Source: Acidobacteriota bacterium (GTDB taxonomy: Bacteria; Acidobacteriota; Terriglobia; Acidiferrales; UBA7541). From it: a stretch of DNA of 64,000 nucleotides. The DNA is taken from the NCBI GenBank assembly GCA_013289955.1, contig JABCYZ010000005.1, forward strand, positions 124,001-188,000, written 5' to 3'. The notes below the pieces were generated by a model. The model was not told where the DNA came from. It did no database searches and saw only the letters and a list, made by a program, of their open reading frames with translations. The translations under genes were made by a program, and so were the position numbers. The first letter of the stretch is position 1, and every line of letters begins with the position of its first letter. Shown in pieces: positions 16,824 to 25,737 of this stretch.

Positions 16824-19031
16824 ATGAAGAGATCTGTTTTGGCTTTGATTTCGAGGGTGGCGGCGTGCTTGTTTGCTTCCGGGGCGGCCTTGTCTCTGGC
16901 CGCCGCTCCCCAGGCGGCGAAAACGACCGAGGCGGCTCGCTGGGAGCGCGAGGCCGCGAGCGTCACGATCACGCGGGATGACTGGGGCATCGCGCACATT
17001 CACGGAAAGACGGATGCCGGCGCCGTCTTCGGGATGATTTACGCGCAAGCGGAAGATGACTTCAACCGCGTCGAGACCAACTACATCAATGCGATGGGAC
17101 GCCTGGCCGAAGCGGAGGGCGAAGGAAAAATCTATCAGGATTTACGAATGAAGCTTTTTATCGATCCCCAGGCGCTGAAAAAGGAATACGCCGCGAGCCC
17201 GGAATGGTTGAAAGAGTTGATGAACGCGTTTGCCGATGGTTTGAACTTTTACCTTGCCAAGCATCCCGAAGTGAAGCCGAGAGTCATCCAGCGATTCGAA
17301 CCGTGGATGGCCCTAAGTTTCACCGAAGGCAGCATTGGCGGGGACATCGAGCGGGTGAACCTCGCGCAGCTTGAGGCCTTCTACGGCAAGATTGCCGCAG
17401 GCGGAGAAGCCTCGCTGGATGACGGCGAAACGGAAGAACCGAAAGGATCGAACGGGATGGCCGTCGCGCCTTCGAATACCGCGGATCATCATTCCCTGCT
17501 TCTCATCAATCCGCATACCTCGTTTTTTTTTCGTTCCGAATTGCAGATGGCCAGCGACGACGGACTGGATGCGTACGGCGCGGTCACCTGGGGGCAGTTT
17601 TTTGTCTACCAGGGATTCAACGAACGCGCAGGGTGGATGCACACCTCGAGCGGAGTGAACGCCATCAGCTGGTATCTCGAAACAGTGGAGAAAAAGGGCG
17701 GGAAGTTCTTTACCAAGTACGGGAAAGAGGAGCGGCCCGTCGAGAGGAAAGAAATTACGGTGCCGTTCAAAACCGCGGACGGGATGGCGGAAAGGAAATT
17801 CACCGTCTACCGCACGCTCCATGGGCCGGTTGTCGCGGAGGCCGACGGCAAATGGCTGACCATCCGATTGATGGAAGAGCACGTGAAAGCGCTCACGCAG
17901 TCCTATACGCGCACAAAGGCCAAGGACTACAAATCGTTCCGGCAGACGATGGAGCTGCACACCAACTCCTCGAACAACACGATTTTTGCGGATGCCGACG
18001 GCGACATCGCCTACTTTCACGGAAATTTTATTCCGCGGCGCGACACAAACTTTGACTGGACGAAACCTGTCGACGGCAGTAATCCGGCAACGGAATGGAA
18101 GGGCTTGCTCTCGACCGAGGAAACGCCGCATCTCCTGAACCCGAAGAGCGGATGGCTCTACAACTCGAACAATTGGCCGTGGTCTGCGGCAGGACCAAGC
18201 AGCCCCAAGAAAGAAGATTTCCCCGTTTATGTGGAGACTGGCGGAGAGTCCGCCCGGGGATTGCACGCCATTCGCGTTCTGCAAGACAAGCACGATTTCA
18301 CCGTCGACTCGCTCATTCGAGCCGCGTTTGACAGTTATCTGACGTGGTTTGAGAAACCGATCCCGTGCCTCAGAAAGGCGTGGGAGGAAGCGGGCGCGGA
18401 CAATCCCTTGAAAGCGAAATTGGCCGAACAAATTGGCGCCCTCGGCGGGTGGGACTTGCGTTGGGGAGCGTCATCCGTACCTACTTCTTTGGCCGTGTTC
18501 TGGGGCGAAGACATTCAGAAGCGTGTGGGCTCCGATGCAAGAAAAGCGGGCATCTACATGAGCGACTACATCTGCACGAAAGCGCCGCCGGATTTGCTCC
18601 TGGAATCCCTTTCCGATGCCTCTGACAGGCTCGCCGCGGACTTTGGGACATGGAAGACGCCGTGGGGCGACATCAATCGTTTCCAGCGGCTCACCGGGGA
18701 CATCGTTCAGCCATTCAACGATCGGGCGCCAAGCATTCCAGTGCAATTCACCTCCGCAGTGTGGGGCTCACTCGCGTCCTTTGGAGCACACGCGTACCCG
18801 GGGACGAAAAAGTGGTACGGCACAAGCGGAAACAGTTTTGTCGCGGTCGTCGAGTTTGGCGAGAAAGTGCGGGCCAGAGCCGTTACTGCCGGTGGTGAGA
18901 GCGGCAAGCCGTCATCGCCGCACTTCAACGACGAAGCCCAGCGCTACAGCACGGGGGATTTGCGCGAGGTGTATTTTTACCCTTCCGAGCTCAAGGGACA
19001 TACGGAGCGCGAATACCATCCAGGAAATTGA
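16824..19031 (+). CDS. Penicillin acylase family Ntn hydrolase, exported
   Basis: A 735-residue precursor. A signal peptide covers about 1-28 (MKRSVLALISRVAACLFASGAALSLAAA). The alpha chain is followed by a spacer and the sequence EPKGSNGMAVAPSNT, where Ser209 is the expected nucleophile exposed by autocatalytic cleavage; the SNGMAV context matches acylases that hydrolyse amide bonds of acyl-homoserine lactones, penicillins or N-acyl amino acids. Later motifs such as NTIFADADGDIAYFHGNFIPRRD are typical of the family. The ATG at 16824 follows GAGGGG; an upstream ATG at 16752 would put 24 odd residues before the signal peptide. The substrate is not predictable from sequence; quorum-quenching AHL acylase is one option. 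Confidence 0.9.
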   Translation: MKRSVLALISRVAACLFASGAALSLAAAPQAAKTTEAARWEREAASVTITRDDWGIAHIHGKTDAGAVFGMIYAQAEDDFNRVETNYINAMGRLAEAEGEGKIYQDLRMKLFIDPQALKKEYAASPEWLKELMNAFADGLNFYLAKHPEVKPRVIQRFEPWMALSFTEGSIGGDIERVNLAQLEAFYGKIAAGGEASLDDGETEEPKGSNGMAVAPSNTADHHSLLLINPHTSFFFRSELQMASDDGLDAYGAVTWGQFFVYQGFNERAGWMHTSSGVNAISWYLETVEKKGGKFFTKYGKEERPVERKEITVPFKTADGMAERKFTVYRTLHGPVVAEADGKWLTIRLMEEHVKALTQSYTRTKAKDYKSFRQTMELHTNSSNNTIFADADGDIAYFHGNFIPRRDTNFDWTKPVDGSNPATEWKGLLSTEETPHLLNPKSGWLYNSNNWPWSAAGPSSPKKEDFPVYVETGGESARGLHAIRVLQDKHDFTVDSLIRAAFDSYLTWFEKPIPCLRKAWEEAGADNPLKAKLAEQIGALGGWDLRWGASSVPTSLAVFWGEDIQKRVGSDARKAGIYMSDYICTKAPPDLLLESLSDASDRLAADFGTWKTPWGDINRFQRLTGDIVQPFNDRAPSIPVQFTSAVWGSLASFGAHAYPGTKKWYGTSGNSFVAVVEFGEKVRARAVTAGGESGKPSSPHFNDEAQRYSTGDLREVYFYPSELKGHTEREYHPGN

Positions 19032-19052
19032 GTCAGTCCGAAGGCGCCGCCC

Positions 19053-19769
19053 CTAGCATCGAATCGTTTTTCGCTTTTGCCCGGAACGGCCGGCGGCTTC
19101 TATTTTCTCGATGTAAGCCGTGGCCACTGGCACCTTGCACGCTGTCTCGCCCATGTCCACCGAAACCACGCCAATCTGACGGGCCGCGGCCTTTGCTTGT
19201 TCCCGGAGAGGCTTCACGCAGGTTCCCACAGCCATCACGAAGCCGTTCATCGTGTAGCGCACGCGGTTTTGCGCGCTTTTGATTCCTTTTACAACGGTGC
19301 CTAGAAGCTCCTCGATTTCTCTGAGCTCCAAGGCGTCGTCAGGTTTCGTGCCGACGAGCCCCGAATAGGTGCACCAGCCCGAGGATGCGACGTGCTCTTT
19401 CTTCGATTTAATCCATTGCATGGCCAGATCGCGCGCCTGTGGATTTTCCACCGTCACCCAGGGCACCGTATATTCGGCAATCATTTGCAGATTCGCGGCC
19501 CCTTCGGCCCAGGCGATCAATTCTTTGGGCGTCATCTTCGAACCGTCAGCAACCATCCCGGCAAGGTACATCGCATCCATGTTTCCCGTTTTGTAGAGTT
19601 CAGAAGCGAGTGCTTGCTGCCCTTTGATTGTTTTTGCGATGATCTTGAGGTCCGCGACGCTCACTCCAAACATGTTGTCCGTGACCATGCCGTGGCGAGC
19701 GTATATCTTGCGCGTTTGTGCGCTGCCCTTCTTTTTTAGTTCGGCCATGACGGAGCGAACGGTAGCCAT
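19053..19769 (-). CDS. DNA alkylation repair protein (AlkD-like HEAT repeats)
   Basis: A 238-residue all-helical protein. The start MATVRSVMAELKKKGSAQTRKIYARHGM and the segment NMFGVSVADLKIIAKTIK match the DNA alkylation repair family built from HEAT-like repeats, whose AlkC/AlkD members excise alkylated purines without flipping the base. The region EYTVPWVTVENPQARDLAMQWIKSKKEHVASSGW lies where the catalytic Trp/Asp groove would be, but I could not verify every catalytic residue, and some family branches are of unknown activity. AAGGAGG precedes the ATG. It converges on the penicillin acylase gene. Confidence 0.8.
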   Translation of the reverse strand: MATVRSVMAELKKKGSAQTRKIYARHGMVTDNMFGVSVADLKIIAKTIKGQQALASELYKTGNMDAMYLAGMVADGSKMTPKELIAWAEGAANLQMIAEYTVPWVTVENPQARDLAMQWIKSKKEHVASSGWCTYSGLVGTKPDDALELREIEELLGTVVKGIKSAQNRVRYTMNGFVMAVGTCVKPLREQAKAAARQIGVVSVDMGETACKVPVATAYIEKIEAAGRSGQKRKTIRC

Positions 19770-19840
19770 GGTTTCCTCCTTGTCGGAACTGCAAGATCCC
19801 GGGTCCAGGCGAAAGATACCGCGGTGGCGGAGACGGGCTC

Positions 19841-20335
19841 CTAAACCGGCTTCATGTCCTTGCCGCTGATCTGCAGATCGAAACCGTTTGGATCCTTGAT
19901 GTGAAAGCTGTTGTCTGTGTCGGGACGCGGGTCGAGCCCGCGACGGTCCAATTCAGCCTTCACGGCATCCTTGTCCCAGTTCTCGATCGTGTAGGCAATG
20001 TGGTCGATGCGCGGCGGCGCGCTCCCTGCGGGGGCGTTGCGGGGAATCACAAACGTGTTCGTGTCGCCGAGAATCAGGTTGCACTGGGTGCCGGTATCCG
20101 CGGCGACCTTCATTCCCAGCAGATCCGAGTAGAAGTCCCGCGTCCTGGCGTAGTCGTTGACCTGGTAGGAGATGTGGTTGACCGCGACCGTTCTGAATCC
20201 CTTCGACTTTTGCGCGGACGCTGTTCTTGTCTCGGCCGACACGGCCGCCACCAGGGCGATGCTTTTTATCAGCTGGCGCCGCGTCATCCCGCCGCGATCG
20301 AAATCGTCCAGTAGTTTGGCAATGATGCTTTCCAT
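19841..20335 (-). CDS. VOC (glyoxalase-fold) protein with Tat-like signal
   Basis: A 164-residue protein with one VOC domain pair (about 46-164): VNHISYQVNDYARTRDFYSDLLGMKV and later RIDHIAYTIENWDKDAVKAELDRRGL, ending DPNGFDLQISGKD. His and Glu/Asp metal ligands are plausible at the strand starts. Before it lies MTRRQLIKSIALVAAVSAETRTASA, a twin-arginine-type export signal beginning at about residue 17. An exported VOC protein suggests extracytoplasmic ring-cleavage, resistance or isomerase chemistry; the exact reaction is open. GGGAGG precedes the ATG at 20335. Stand-alone on the minus strand. Confidence 0.83.
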   Translation of the reverse strand: MESIIAKLLDDFDRGGMTRRQLIKSIALVAAVSAETRTASAQKSKGFRTVAVNHISYQVNDYARTRDFYSDLLGMKVAADTGTQCNLILGDTNTFVIPRNAPAGSAPPRIDHIAYTIENWDKDAVKAELDRRGLDPRPDTDNSFHIKDPNGFDLQISGKDMKPV

Positions 20336-20439
20336 CTTTTTCCTCCCGAAAATCGGCCAGGTGCGCCGGCCCATGCGATGGAACTACGGTAAGAGCGTTG
20401 TGATGCGAGATTTGCGTTATCTCCACGGATGGCAGCGAT

Positions 20440-21105
20440 CTATTTTCCTGGCACGTTTTCCTCCAGTTTCACATTCGAAAAGATCGCGGTTTCCAGAGTT
20501 GTGGCCACGTGCGAACACACCCCGAGACCGACGAAGAAAGGTCCTTCGAGACTTACGTATTCCACGGGGCCGGCAGGTTTTAGTTCCTCGCCCGGCTTTC
20601 CAAAGTACATCGTGAAGCGGCTGCCTTTTCGGACGATTCGCAAGCGCGACGGTCCGTCTTCCGCGGCGACGATTTGATAGGTCTGCTCGTTCGCCGCGCC
20701 GCGAAATTGCAGCGAAGTAAGTCCATTGCCATGGGACACAGCGTCCGCATACGGCGAGCCAGGATCGAGGCTCTGGCGGACCATCAGCACCGCCTTGCGA
20801 TGTTCCGCGGCACTGGTGCCCACCCACTGAATGTCGGCACTTAAAGTGACGTCGCCCGAAACTTTTTTCCAGACGAAATAGAACGCGTCCGTGGCGGCCC
20901 ACATGTTGGCGCCGCCTCCGGTGATGCGATATTGGCCTTTGGCCGCATCGTACCGGGCTTGGCAGCCCGGCGGCGTTTGTCCGACGCTGCCTTCGTTTGT
21001 GAAGACTCCCAAATCATTCGCCTGCGGCACGGCCACGGCTACGCCCAGTGTCATAACGGCCGAACATACACATACGGCCAGGAATGAGTTTTTTCTCAGC
21101 ATCAT
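20440..21105 (-). CDS. Exported protein with DUF1349/concanavalin-like domain
   Basis: A 221-residue protein with a signal peptide (MMLRKNSFLAVCVCSAVMTLGVAVA). The mature part reads as a jelly-roll: YRITGGGANMWAATDAFYFVWKKVSGDVTLSADIQWVG, then KAVLMVRQSLDPGSPYADAVSHGNGLTSLQFRG, and ends VGLGVCSHVATTLETAIFSNVKL. This pattern of 'sample in-vacuo difference' beta strands is that of DUF1349-like lectin folds, which in acidobacteria also occur fused to TolB-type propellers. It may bind glycans. GGGGAG precedes tandem ATG codons at 21105/21102. No operon partner. Confidence 0.72.
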   Translation of the reverse strand: MMLRKNSFLAVCVCSAVMTLGVAVAVPQANDLGVFTNEGSVGQTPPGCQARYDAAKGQYRITGGGANMWAATDAFYFVWKKVSGDVTLSADIQWVGTSAAEHRKAVLMVRQSLDPGSPYADAVSHGNGLTSLQFRGAANEQTYQIVAAEDGPSRLRIVRKGSRFTMYFGKPGEELKPAGPVEYVSLEGPFFVGLGVCSHVATTLETAIFSNVKLEENVPGK

Positions 21106-21303
21106 TTCCAAAGCTCCCCGCTGCTTGAATCGCTTGCCAAATGCCCCCGGGCAAAAATCAAAACATCCAGATGTATGCATTCGCTCGCCGGTAGCCCGAC
21201 GGTGAACGCATTCTATATCAACCTCGGAACGCCGCACGGAGAACTGCCAGGTAAGTCGGGCCGCAGCAGCCTCGATGAATTTTGGACAGAAGAGTTCGAG
21301 AAC

Positions 21304-22131
21304 TCAGACAGGAACGGCGTCAGGAACGGTGGACTTCTTCGCGGCGCGCTTATTTGCGTACAAAGCTTGATCGGCGGCGGCCAGCATGCCCTCCGGCTGG
21401 TCGCCGGGTGCGTATTCCTTCCAGCCAACCGAATACTTGATAGGAAATTTCCGGCCCTCCCAGGCCAGTTCGAGAGGCCCCAGCCGGTTCAAGACAAGCT
21501 GCAATTGCTCGTGATTGCATTCAGGAAGAATCAGCAGGAACTCGTCGCCTCCCATCCGCACGGCGAGGTCTCCTCCCCGAACGGCGCGATTGAGGGCTGC
21601 GGCAAACTCCTGAAGAACCAAATCCCCGGCGGGATGGCCGTAGGTGTCGTTGATGTGCTTGAACTCGTCGAGATCGAGGACCACCACACTGAGCGGATGG
21701 CCTTTGCGCGCAGAGCGCGCCACCTCGGCGACCAGCCGCTGTTCGGCAAACCTGCGGTTATAGAGCCCCGTCAAGGCGTCAATCATGGCGAGCTCGCGCA
21801 AGATCATCGAGTGATGCTGCTTTTCTGCAAGCTGCCGCCGCAGCCGCTTGATCAGCACTTGCTGGTAAATGGTGTAGGCGTTGAAGAGGACGATAAGGGC
21901 CACCAGGCCCAAAATAGCCTCGCTGACCTTGATCCGGAAGAGCGGTGCCGCGCCCTGCGACAGCGAAGGCAGCGTGAAGGAAATCAGCGCCCCAGTCAGG
22001 AGCAGCATGACAAAAATTGAGTTGGCCCAGACCCACCAATCTCTCTTCTCGATTTTCCGCAGGTTATCGGCGATCTCCTGATCGCTGGTCGTTTCGAGCG
22101 GCGAGCTTGCCAAGTTCTTATGGATCTGCAT
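21304..22131 (-). CDS. Membrane diguanylate cyclase (GGDEF)
   Basis: A 275-residue cyclase. Two transmembrane helices (about 34-58 and 68-88) are joined by a short periplasmic loop and followed by a coiled segment (QVLIKRLRRQLAEKQ). The GGDEF domain (about 110-265) is canonical: DALTGLYNRRF, VVVLDLDEFKHINDTYGHPAGD, and the active-site MGGDEF. An inhibitory I-site RGGD lies five residues before it, so product inhibition by c-di-GMP is expected. It makes c-di-GMP, which may feed the PilZ protein in this window and others. The start at 22131 has only a weak ribosome site. Confidence 0.94.
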   Translation of the reverse strand: MQIHKNLASSPLETTSDQEIADNLRKIEKRDWWVWANSIFVMLLLTGALISFTLPSLSQGAAPLFRIKVSEAILGLVALIVLFNAYTIYQQVLIKRLRRQLAEKQHHSMILRELAMIDALTGLYNRRFAEQRLVAEVARSARKGHPLSVVVLDLDEFKHINDTYGHPAGDLVLQEFAAALNRAVRGGDLAVRMGGDEFLLILPECNHEQLQLVLNRLGPLELAWEGRKFPIKYSVGWKEYAPGDQPEGMLAAADQALYANKRAAKKSTVPDAVPV

Positions 22132-22396
22132 GAGAGGGACTGAATAACCAACGGTTACCCTCCACCCTAAAAGGAGCCCCTGTGGCGGTCAATGGTATTT
22201 GCAGAAATTAGGGCGGCGAAGTTACTTACGCGTTAACGAACTTCCCGGACGGTGCCCTAGGGGGGAAAGGGCGGGGGCCTCGCCGGTACCAGAAAACAGC
22301 CTCCACCGGCCTCACGCCGAGTACTTGCCCCCTGGTACGGGCGGCCTATAGGGAACCGCGTCCCTCCGAGGCATACTCACTCTCCAAGTAAAGACC

Positions 22397-22804
22397 ATGA
22401 CCGCCGTCATCATACTCGTGCTCTCCATGTTGGCTCTCGTCCAGTTCGCCATCAGCCAGTGGCGTCTGATCTGGCTGACCACAGCCAACCAGCCTCTTTC
22501 CGAATCACTGCGCGCAGTGACGGGTATCGAGCCAGAAACCATCGGCCCCGACGATTTTGGCAAACTCCTCGGAATTTGCGACGAAATGTCTCCACGCCTG
22601 AAAATGGGCACGCCTTGGCTGCGCGAAGTTAGAGGCTATTATTCCGTTGTGGCCAAGCTGGAGAAAAACTGCAGGTCCATTCAGCCCACCCTCGCGGCCT
22701 GGGCTTCCAAGGAAATGAAGACCTGTTCGCGCTACGTTGCCGTGCTCCTGGATCAGAATCTTTCTCTCGATCTCGACCAGCGCGCCGCCGTTCGTTCGCT
22801 CTAG
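22397..22804 (+). CDS. Small membrane-anchored protein, unknown function
   Basis: A 135-residue protein with a single N-terminal hydrophobic helix (VIILVLSMLALVQFAISQW) and a soluble tail of about 110 residues, containing VTGIEPETIGPDDFGKLLGICDEMSP and RGYYSVVAKLEKNC. It could be an inner-membrane-anchored protein with its tail in the cytoplasm. I recognise no family. Codon use and lack of overlap with other frames support it as a real gene. It is divergent from the GGDEF gene and lies 265 bp from it; no shared regulation is evident. Confidence 0.65.
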   Translation: MTAVIILVLSMLALVQFAISQWRLIWLTTANQPLSESLRAVTGIEPETIGPDDFGKLLGICDEMSPRLKMGTPWLREVRGYYSVVAKLEKNCRSIQPTLAAWASKEMKTCSRYVAVLLDQNLSLDLDQRAAVRSL

Positions 22805-22890
22805 GCCCCGCGAGCGCGCCTCGGCCAAGCGCCGCCTCTCTCTGGAACCCGATTTCCTTATAAATAATTGATAGTAAACAGCTTAGTAAT

Positions 22891-23898
22891 TTAAGCAGGG
22901 CGGTCCCAGAACTTCATTACGGCCGCGTAGTCCAAGTCTTCTTTCGCCGCAGCTTTGACCGCAGAATAGGTGGAGTAGGCAGCGGCAGCCGCCGGCAAGG
23001 TCACCCCGGACTCTTTGGCAAGGTCCAGAGCCAATCCCACGTCCTTGTGCATCAGCCGCAAAGGAAAGCTGGGTGGGTACTCGCGCTTCAGCAGGAGCGG
23101 GGCTTTGACGTCCAGGACAGCCGCCCGCGCCATGCTGGATTGCATGACTTCGACGAGCTTTTCGCCCTCGAGTCCCGCTGCTTCCACCAGGGCGAGTGCT
23201 TCGGCAAGAGCATCCACCTGAAGTGCCAGAATCAGGTTCATGGCCAGCTTGATGGTCTGCCCGGCTCCGTTCGGTCCGAGGTGAAACCACCGCTTGCCCA
23301 AGACCTTGAAAACCAGCTCAGCGTCCTTTAGCACTTGGCCATCGCCGCCGACCATAAAGACCAACTCCCCCTTTTCCGCTCCCCAGGTGCCGCCCGTCAC
23401 TGGCGCATCCAAAAACGCTACTTGTCGCTCCTTGCAAGCTCCTGCAATCTTTCGGGCCAGAGCAGGCGAAACCGTGCTGGAATCAATGTAAATGCTGCCG
23501 GGACGAAGAGCGGCTAGAACCCCAGAATTTTGGCCCGATCCGGAGCCGCCCCAAAGGACTCCCGTGAGAGCCGGCGGATCGCTGACGATAGTGATCAGGA
23601 CGTCCGAGGCAGCGGCTGCTTCCTCGGGCGACTGCGCCAGCTTCGCGCCAGCAGCCACCAGCGATTCGGCGCGCGCCGCAGTCCGGTTCCAGACGGTCAG
23701 CGAATAGCCCGCCTTCAACAGATTCAAACCCATAGGTCGGCCCATCAGGCCGAGCCCGATCAATCCGACTTTGGATCCGGGACCGAGGTTTCGAGTGGGG
23801 CTGACACTCGCTCCCTGGCCAACTTTTACTCCGGGTCCGATGCTGGTCTTCGGGCGGTCGTCGGGACTCACGAAAAGCCTCCTTGGCGCGAGGGCCAT
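22891..23898 (-). CDS. 3-hydroxyisobutyrate dehydrogenase family oxidoreductase
   Basis: A 335-residue NAD(P)-dependent beta-hydroxyacid dehydrogenase. The Rossmann motif VGLIGLGLMGRPMGLNLLKAG starts near residue 43, and the substrate/catalytic motifs follow: DAPVTGGTWGAEKG and GAGQTIKLAMNL, with the catalytic Lys in the latter. The family reduces semialdehydes such as methylmalonate, tartronate or glyoxylate/succinate semialdehyde. About 40 residues precede the Rossmann fold (MALAPRRLFVSPDDRPKTS...), longer than usual; the only other in-frame start is GTG at residue 10. No neighbours suggest a pathway. Confidence 0.9.
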   Translation of the reverse strand: MALAPRRLFVSPDDRPKTSIGPGVKVGQGASVSPTRNLGPGSKVGLIGLGLMGRPMGLNLLKAGYSLTVWNRTAARAESLVAAGAKLAQSPEEAAAASDVLITIVSDPPALTGVLWGGSGSGQNSGVLAALRPGSIYIDSSTVSPALARKIAGACKERQVAFLDAPVTGGTWGAEKGELVFMVGGDGQVLKDAELVFKVLGKRWFHLGPNGAGQTIKLAMNLILALQVDALAEALALVEAAGLEGEKLVEVMQSSMARAAVLDVKAPLLLKREYPPSFPLRLMHKDVGLALDLAKESGVTLPAAAAAYSTYSAVKAAAKEDLDYAAVMKFWDRPA

Positions 23899-24000
23899 AA
23901 CACGGGCCCATCGTGGCTAAAGTGTAGGGTGTACAGCGCGACGATTGTAACCGAATCGCCGGGTGACAGTCTTTCGAAGGGTGAACGAAGTCGGAGCGGG

Positions 24001-24387
24001 TTAAGCGGTCTTGGGACGATTCTGCAAAGGTAGGATTCCCGGCGCGCCGCCGCCCGCAGGGGAAGCGTTCAGAGGGCTCTGTGCTTTCCTGTCAGTGGAG
24101 GAAGATGCGGCCTCAGCGCCTGGAGCGGCCGCGGGCGCGGGTGAACCGGGGCCAGACCCCTGGGCCGGATTCTGAGAAGGCTCAGGTTTCTCTTCGAGCC
24201 GAATGATGTATTGGTAGGGGATTTCCCAGCGAAAATGCTTCTCTGTGCCACGCTGCTCGAAGTGCTGTTCGAGAAAGATGGAGCGGCCCGAATCCGCCAC
24301 AAATGTGCCGGACGCAGGCAAAAGGATGTCTCCGGCGCGGTATTGCACTTCCACCCTGCGCCCAAGAAAGGCTGAGTAGCGGGCCAT
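24001..24387 (-). CDS. Conserved small protein, beta-rich with Pro/Ala tail, unknown
   Basis: A 128-residue protein. The first 70 residues (MARYSAFLGRRVEVQYRAGD...VADSGRSIFLEQHFEQRG...FRWEIPYQYIIRLEE) look like a compact beta-barrel, a pattern I associate with short acidobacterial proteins of unknown function. The tail of about 55 residues is rich in Pro, Ala, Gly and Ser and is probably disordered. No signal peptide, so cytoplasmic. The ATG at 24387 was chosen because the conserved part starts there; in-frame ATGs lie 33 and 39 bp upstream. Function unknown. Confidence 0.65.
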   Translation of the reverse strand: MARYSAFLGRRVEVQYRAGDILLPASGTFVADSGRSIFLEQHFEQRGTEKHFRWEIPYQYIIRLEEKPEPSQNPAQGSGPGSPAPAAAPGAEAASSSTDRKAQSPLNASPAGGGAPGILPLQNRPKTA

Positions 24388-24486
24388 ACTGCATCCAGTT
24401 TCGGGACTAGCTAGTAACATCGTCAATGGTACGGAAGGACTCCCCCGAGGAATATGTGGAAAAGCTGAGGAGCGCGGGCCATCCGC

Positions 24487-25737
24487 TCAACGGCGAAAAA
24501 TTCTTACGGAAGCGTGGCTGAATTCCGGGAGCGCATCGGATTGCAGATAATTTCTCGCCGCCGAATCGGCCTTCAGATAGGCGTCCCAGAAGGCAAGAGC
24601 AGCAGCATTGGTGTAGCCCAGAATGGAATCGCCTTCTGAGGCATGCGCTGACAGAAGCGTCTTCCGGCTGATGAATGACATGTGATTCGCGCCTTGAATG
24701 AAAACGTGATACTTCGAGCCGGGCTGGCTGCGCTCAAACGGAATCTTTTTCCATTCCGGGCCCTGGTTGCCCGCGCCCAAGTCGAGAGACCCCGTCATGC
24801 TCAGAAGCGGCAGCGTGAGGCGATCCCAGGAATGATCGGTAAGGCCGAATTCACCCGGTCCTTGTGGGGACAGCAGAAGCACGGCTCGCACCCGCGGATC
24901 GGTGAAGTTCGTGGCGGGATGTCCGGGAAGATCGACGAGCGCCCCGGCAATGGCATCGGCAGTGAACGCCCCCATCGAGTGCCCGCCAACGCCGATATGC
25001 CCCGGATCCATCTTGCCGGCCAGCGCGGGAATACGTTTTTCGAACACAGGCAATGAATCCAAAACGAACGAAATGTCATGCGGGCGGCTTTGCCAGAGCG
25101 CCGGTTTCTTCAGCGCTTCGCTGACCGCTTTCAAAAAGTTGATGTCTTCCTCGCCGCTGTTGCGCCGCTCGAAAGTGGAATCATCGTGTGTGGGCTGGAG
25201 CGTGACGTAACCATACGTAGCCCAATGCCGCGTCAAAACCTCGCAGCAGGATTGCGAGCCGCCGGCCCCGTGCGAAAACACGATAACCGGGTAGGGACCC
25301 GGCTCCTTCGGATAAAAAATTCGGACATGAAGATCTTTGCCGCGCTTCACGTCGTGAAGAACTATATCCGGCACTTCCGTGACCGCGTGCGGGCCTTCGG
25401 CCAGCTTGTAAGCGCCGCTAATCCCTGCATTCGGTGAGGAGGCCCGAGCGGCGCCTGCCCGTGCCGGTTCAGCGGGGCGAACCGGGCTGGAAGCTATTGA
25501 CCCGCTGTCGGATGGACGGGATTCGGTTCTTAGGCGGGCGGAGACCCACGCCTGTTCGGCGGATTTGGGAAGCGTAAAGCCTCTGCCTCCGGTCGGGCGC
25601 GTGATGACGTAGGCCGCCAAGGCGCTCAGCAAAGGAATCAGGATCGCGTTCGAAATGCGCCGGCGCAGGCGGCGGCGCCCCATATGGTCCCGGGGAAAAG
25701 AGAGAAAGGTCCGGTGACGGTATGCAGACGTGGGCAT
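24487..25737 (-). CDS. Alpha/beta hydrolase, PAF-acetylhydrolase/dienelactone-like, membrane-anchored
   Basis: A 416-residue hydrolase. After a basic stretch (GRRRLRRR) a single helix at about 30-46 (AILIPLLSALAAYVI) anchors it, followed by a Ser/Ala-rich linker. The catalytic domain begins near 125 with DIVLHDVKRGKDLHVRIFYP and PVIVFSHGAGG (oxyanion region). The nucleophile is Ser254 in GGHSMG; an Asp in TGSLDLG and a His in QGANHMS complete the triad. This arrangement is that of PAF-AH or chlorophyllase-like esterases. The start used is the ATG at 25737; a longer frame exists upstream and the ATG at 25683 is also possible. The substrate is unknown. Confidence 0.82.
   Translation of the reverse strand: MPTSAYRHRTFLSFPRDHMGRRRLRRRISNAILIPLLSALAAYVITRPTGGRGFTLPKSAEQAWVSARLRTESRPSDSGSIASSPVRPAEPARAGAARASSPNAGISGAYKLAEGPHAVTEVPDIVLHDVKRGKDLHVRIFYPKEPGPYPVIVFSHGAGGSQSCCEVLTRHWATYGYVTLQPTHDDSTFERRNSGEEDINFLKAVSEALKKPALWQSRPHDISFVLDSLPVFEKRIPALAGKMDPGHIGVGGHSMGAFTADAIAGALVDLPGHPATNFTDPRVRAVLLLSPQGPGEFGLTDHSWDRLTLPLLSMTGSLDLGAGNQGPEWKKIPFERSQPGSKYHVFIQGANHMSFISRKTLLSAHASEGDSILGYTNAAALAFWDAYLKADSAARNYLQSDALPEFSHASVRIFRR

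Noticed and set aside
17313..18431. Minus-strand frame of 372 codons inside the penicillin acylase gene
   Set aside because: Antisense to a complete Ntn hydrolase; no domain or ribosome site.
22132..22396. Possible c-di-GMP riboswitch beside the GGDEF gene
   Set aside because: I looked for the GEMM-type conserved core and found only G-runs without the required pairing.
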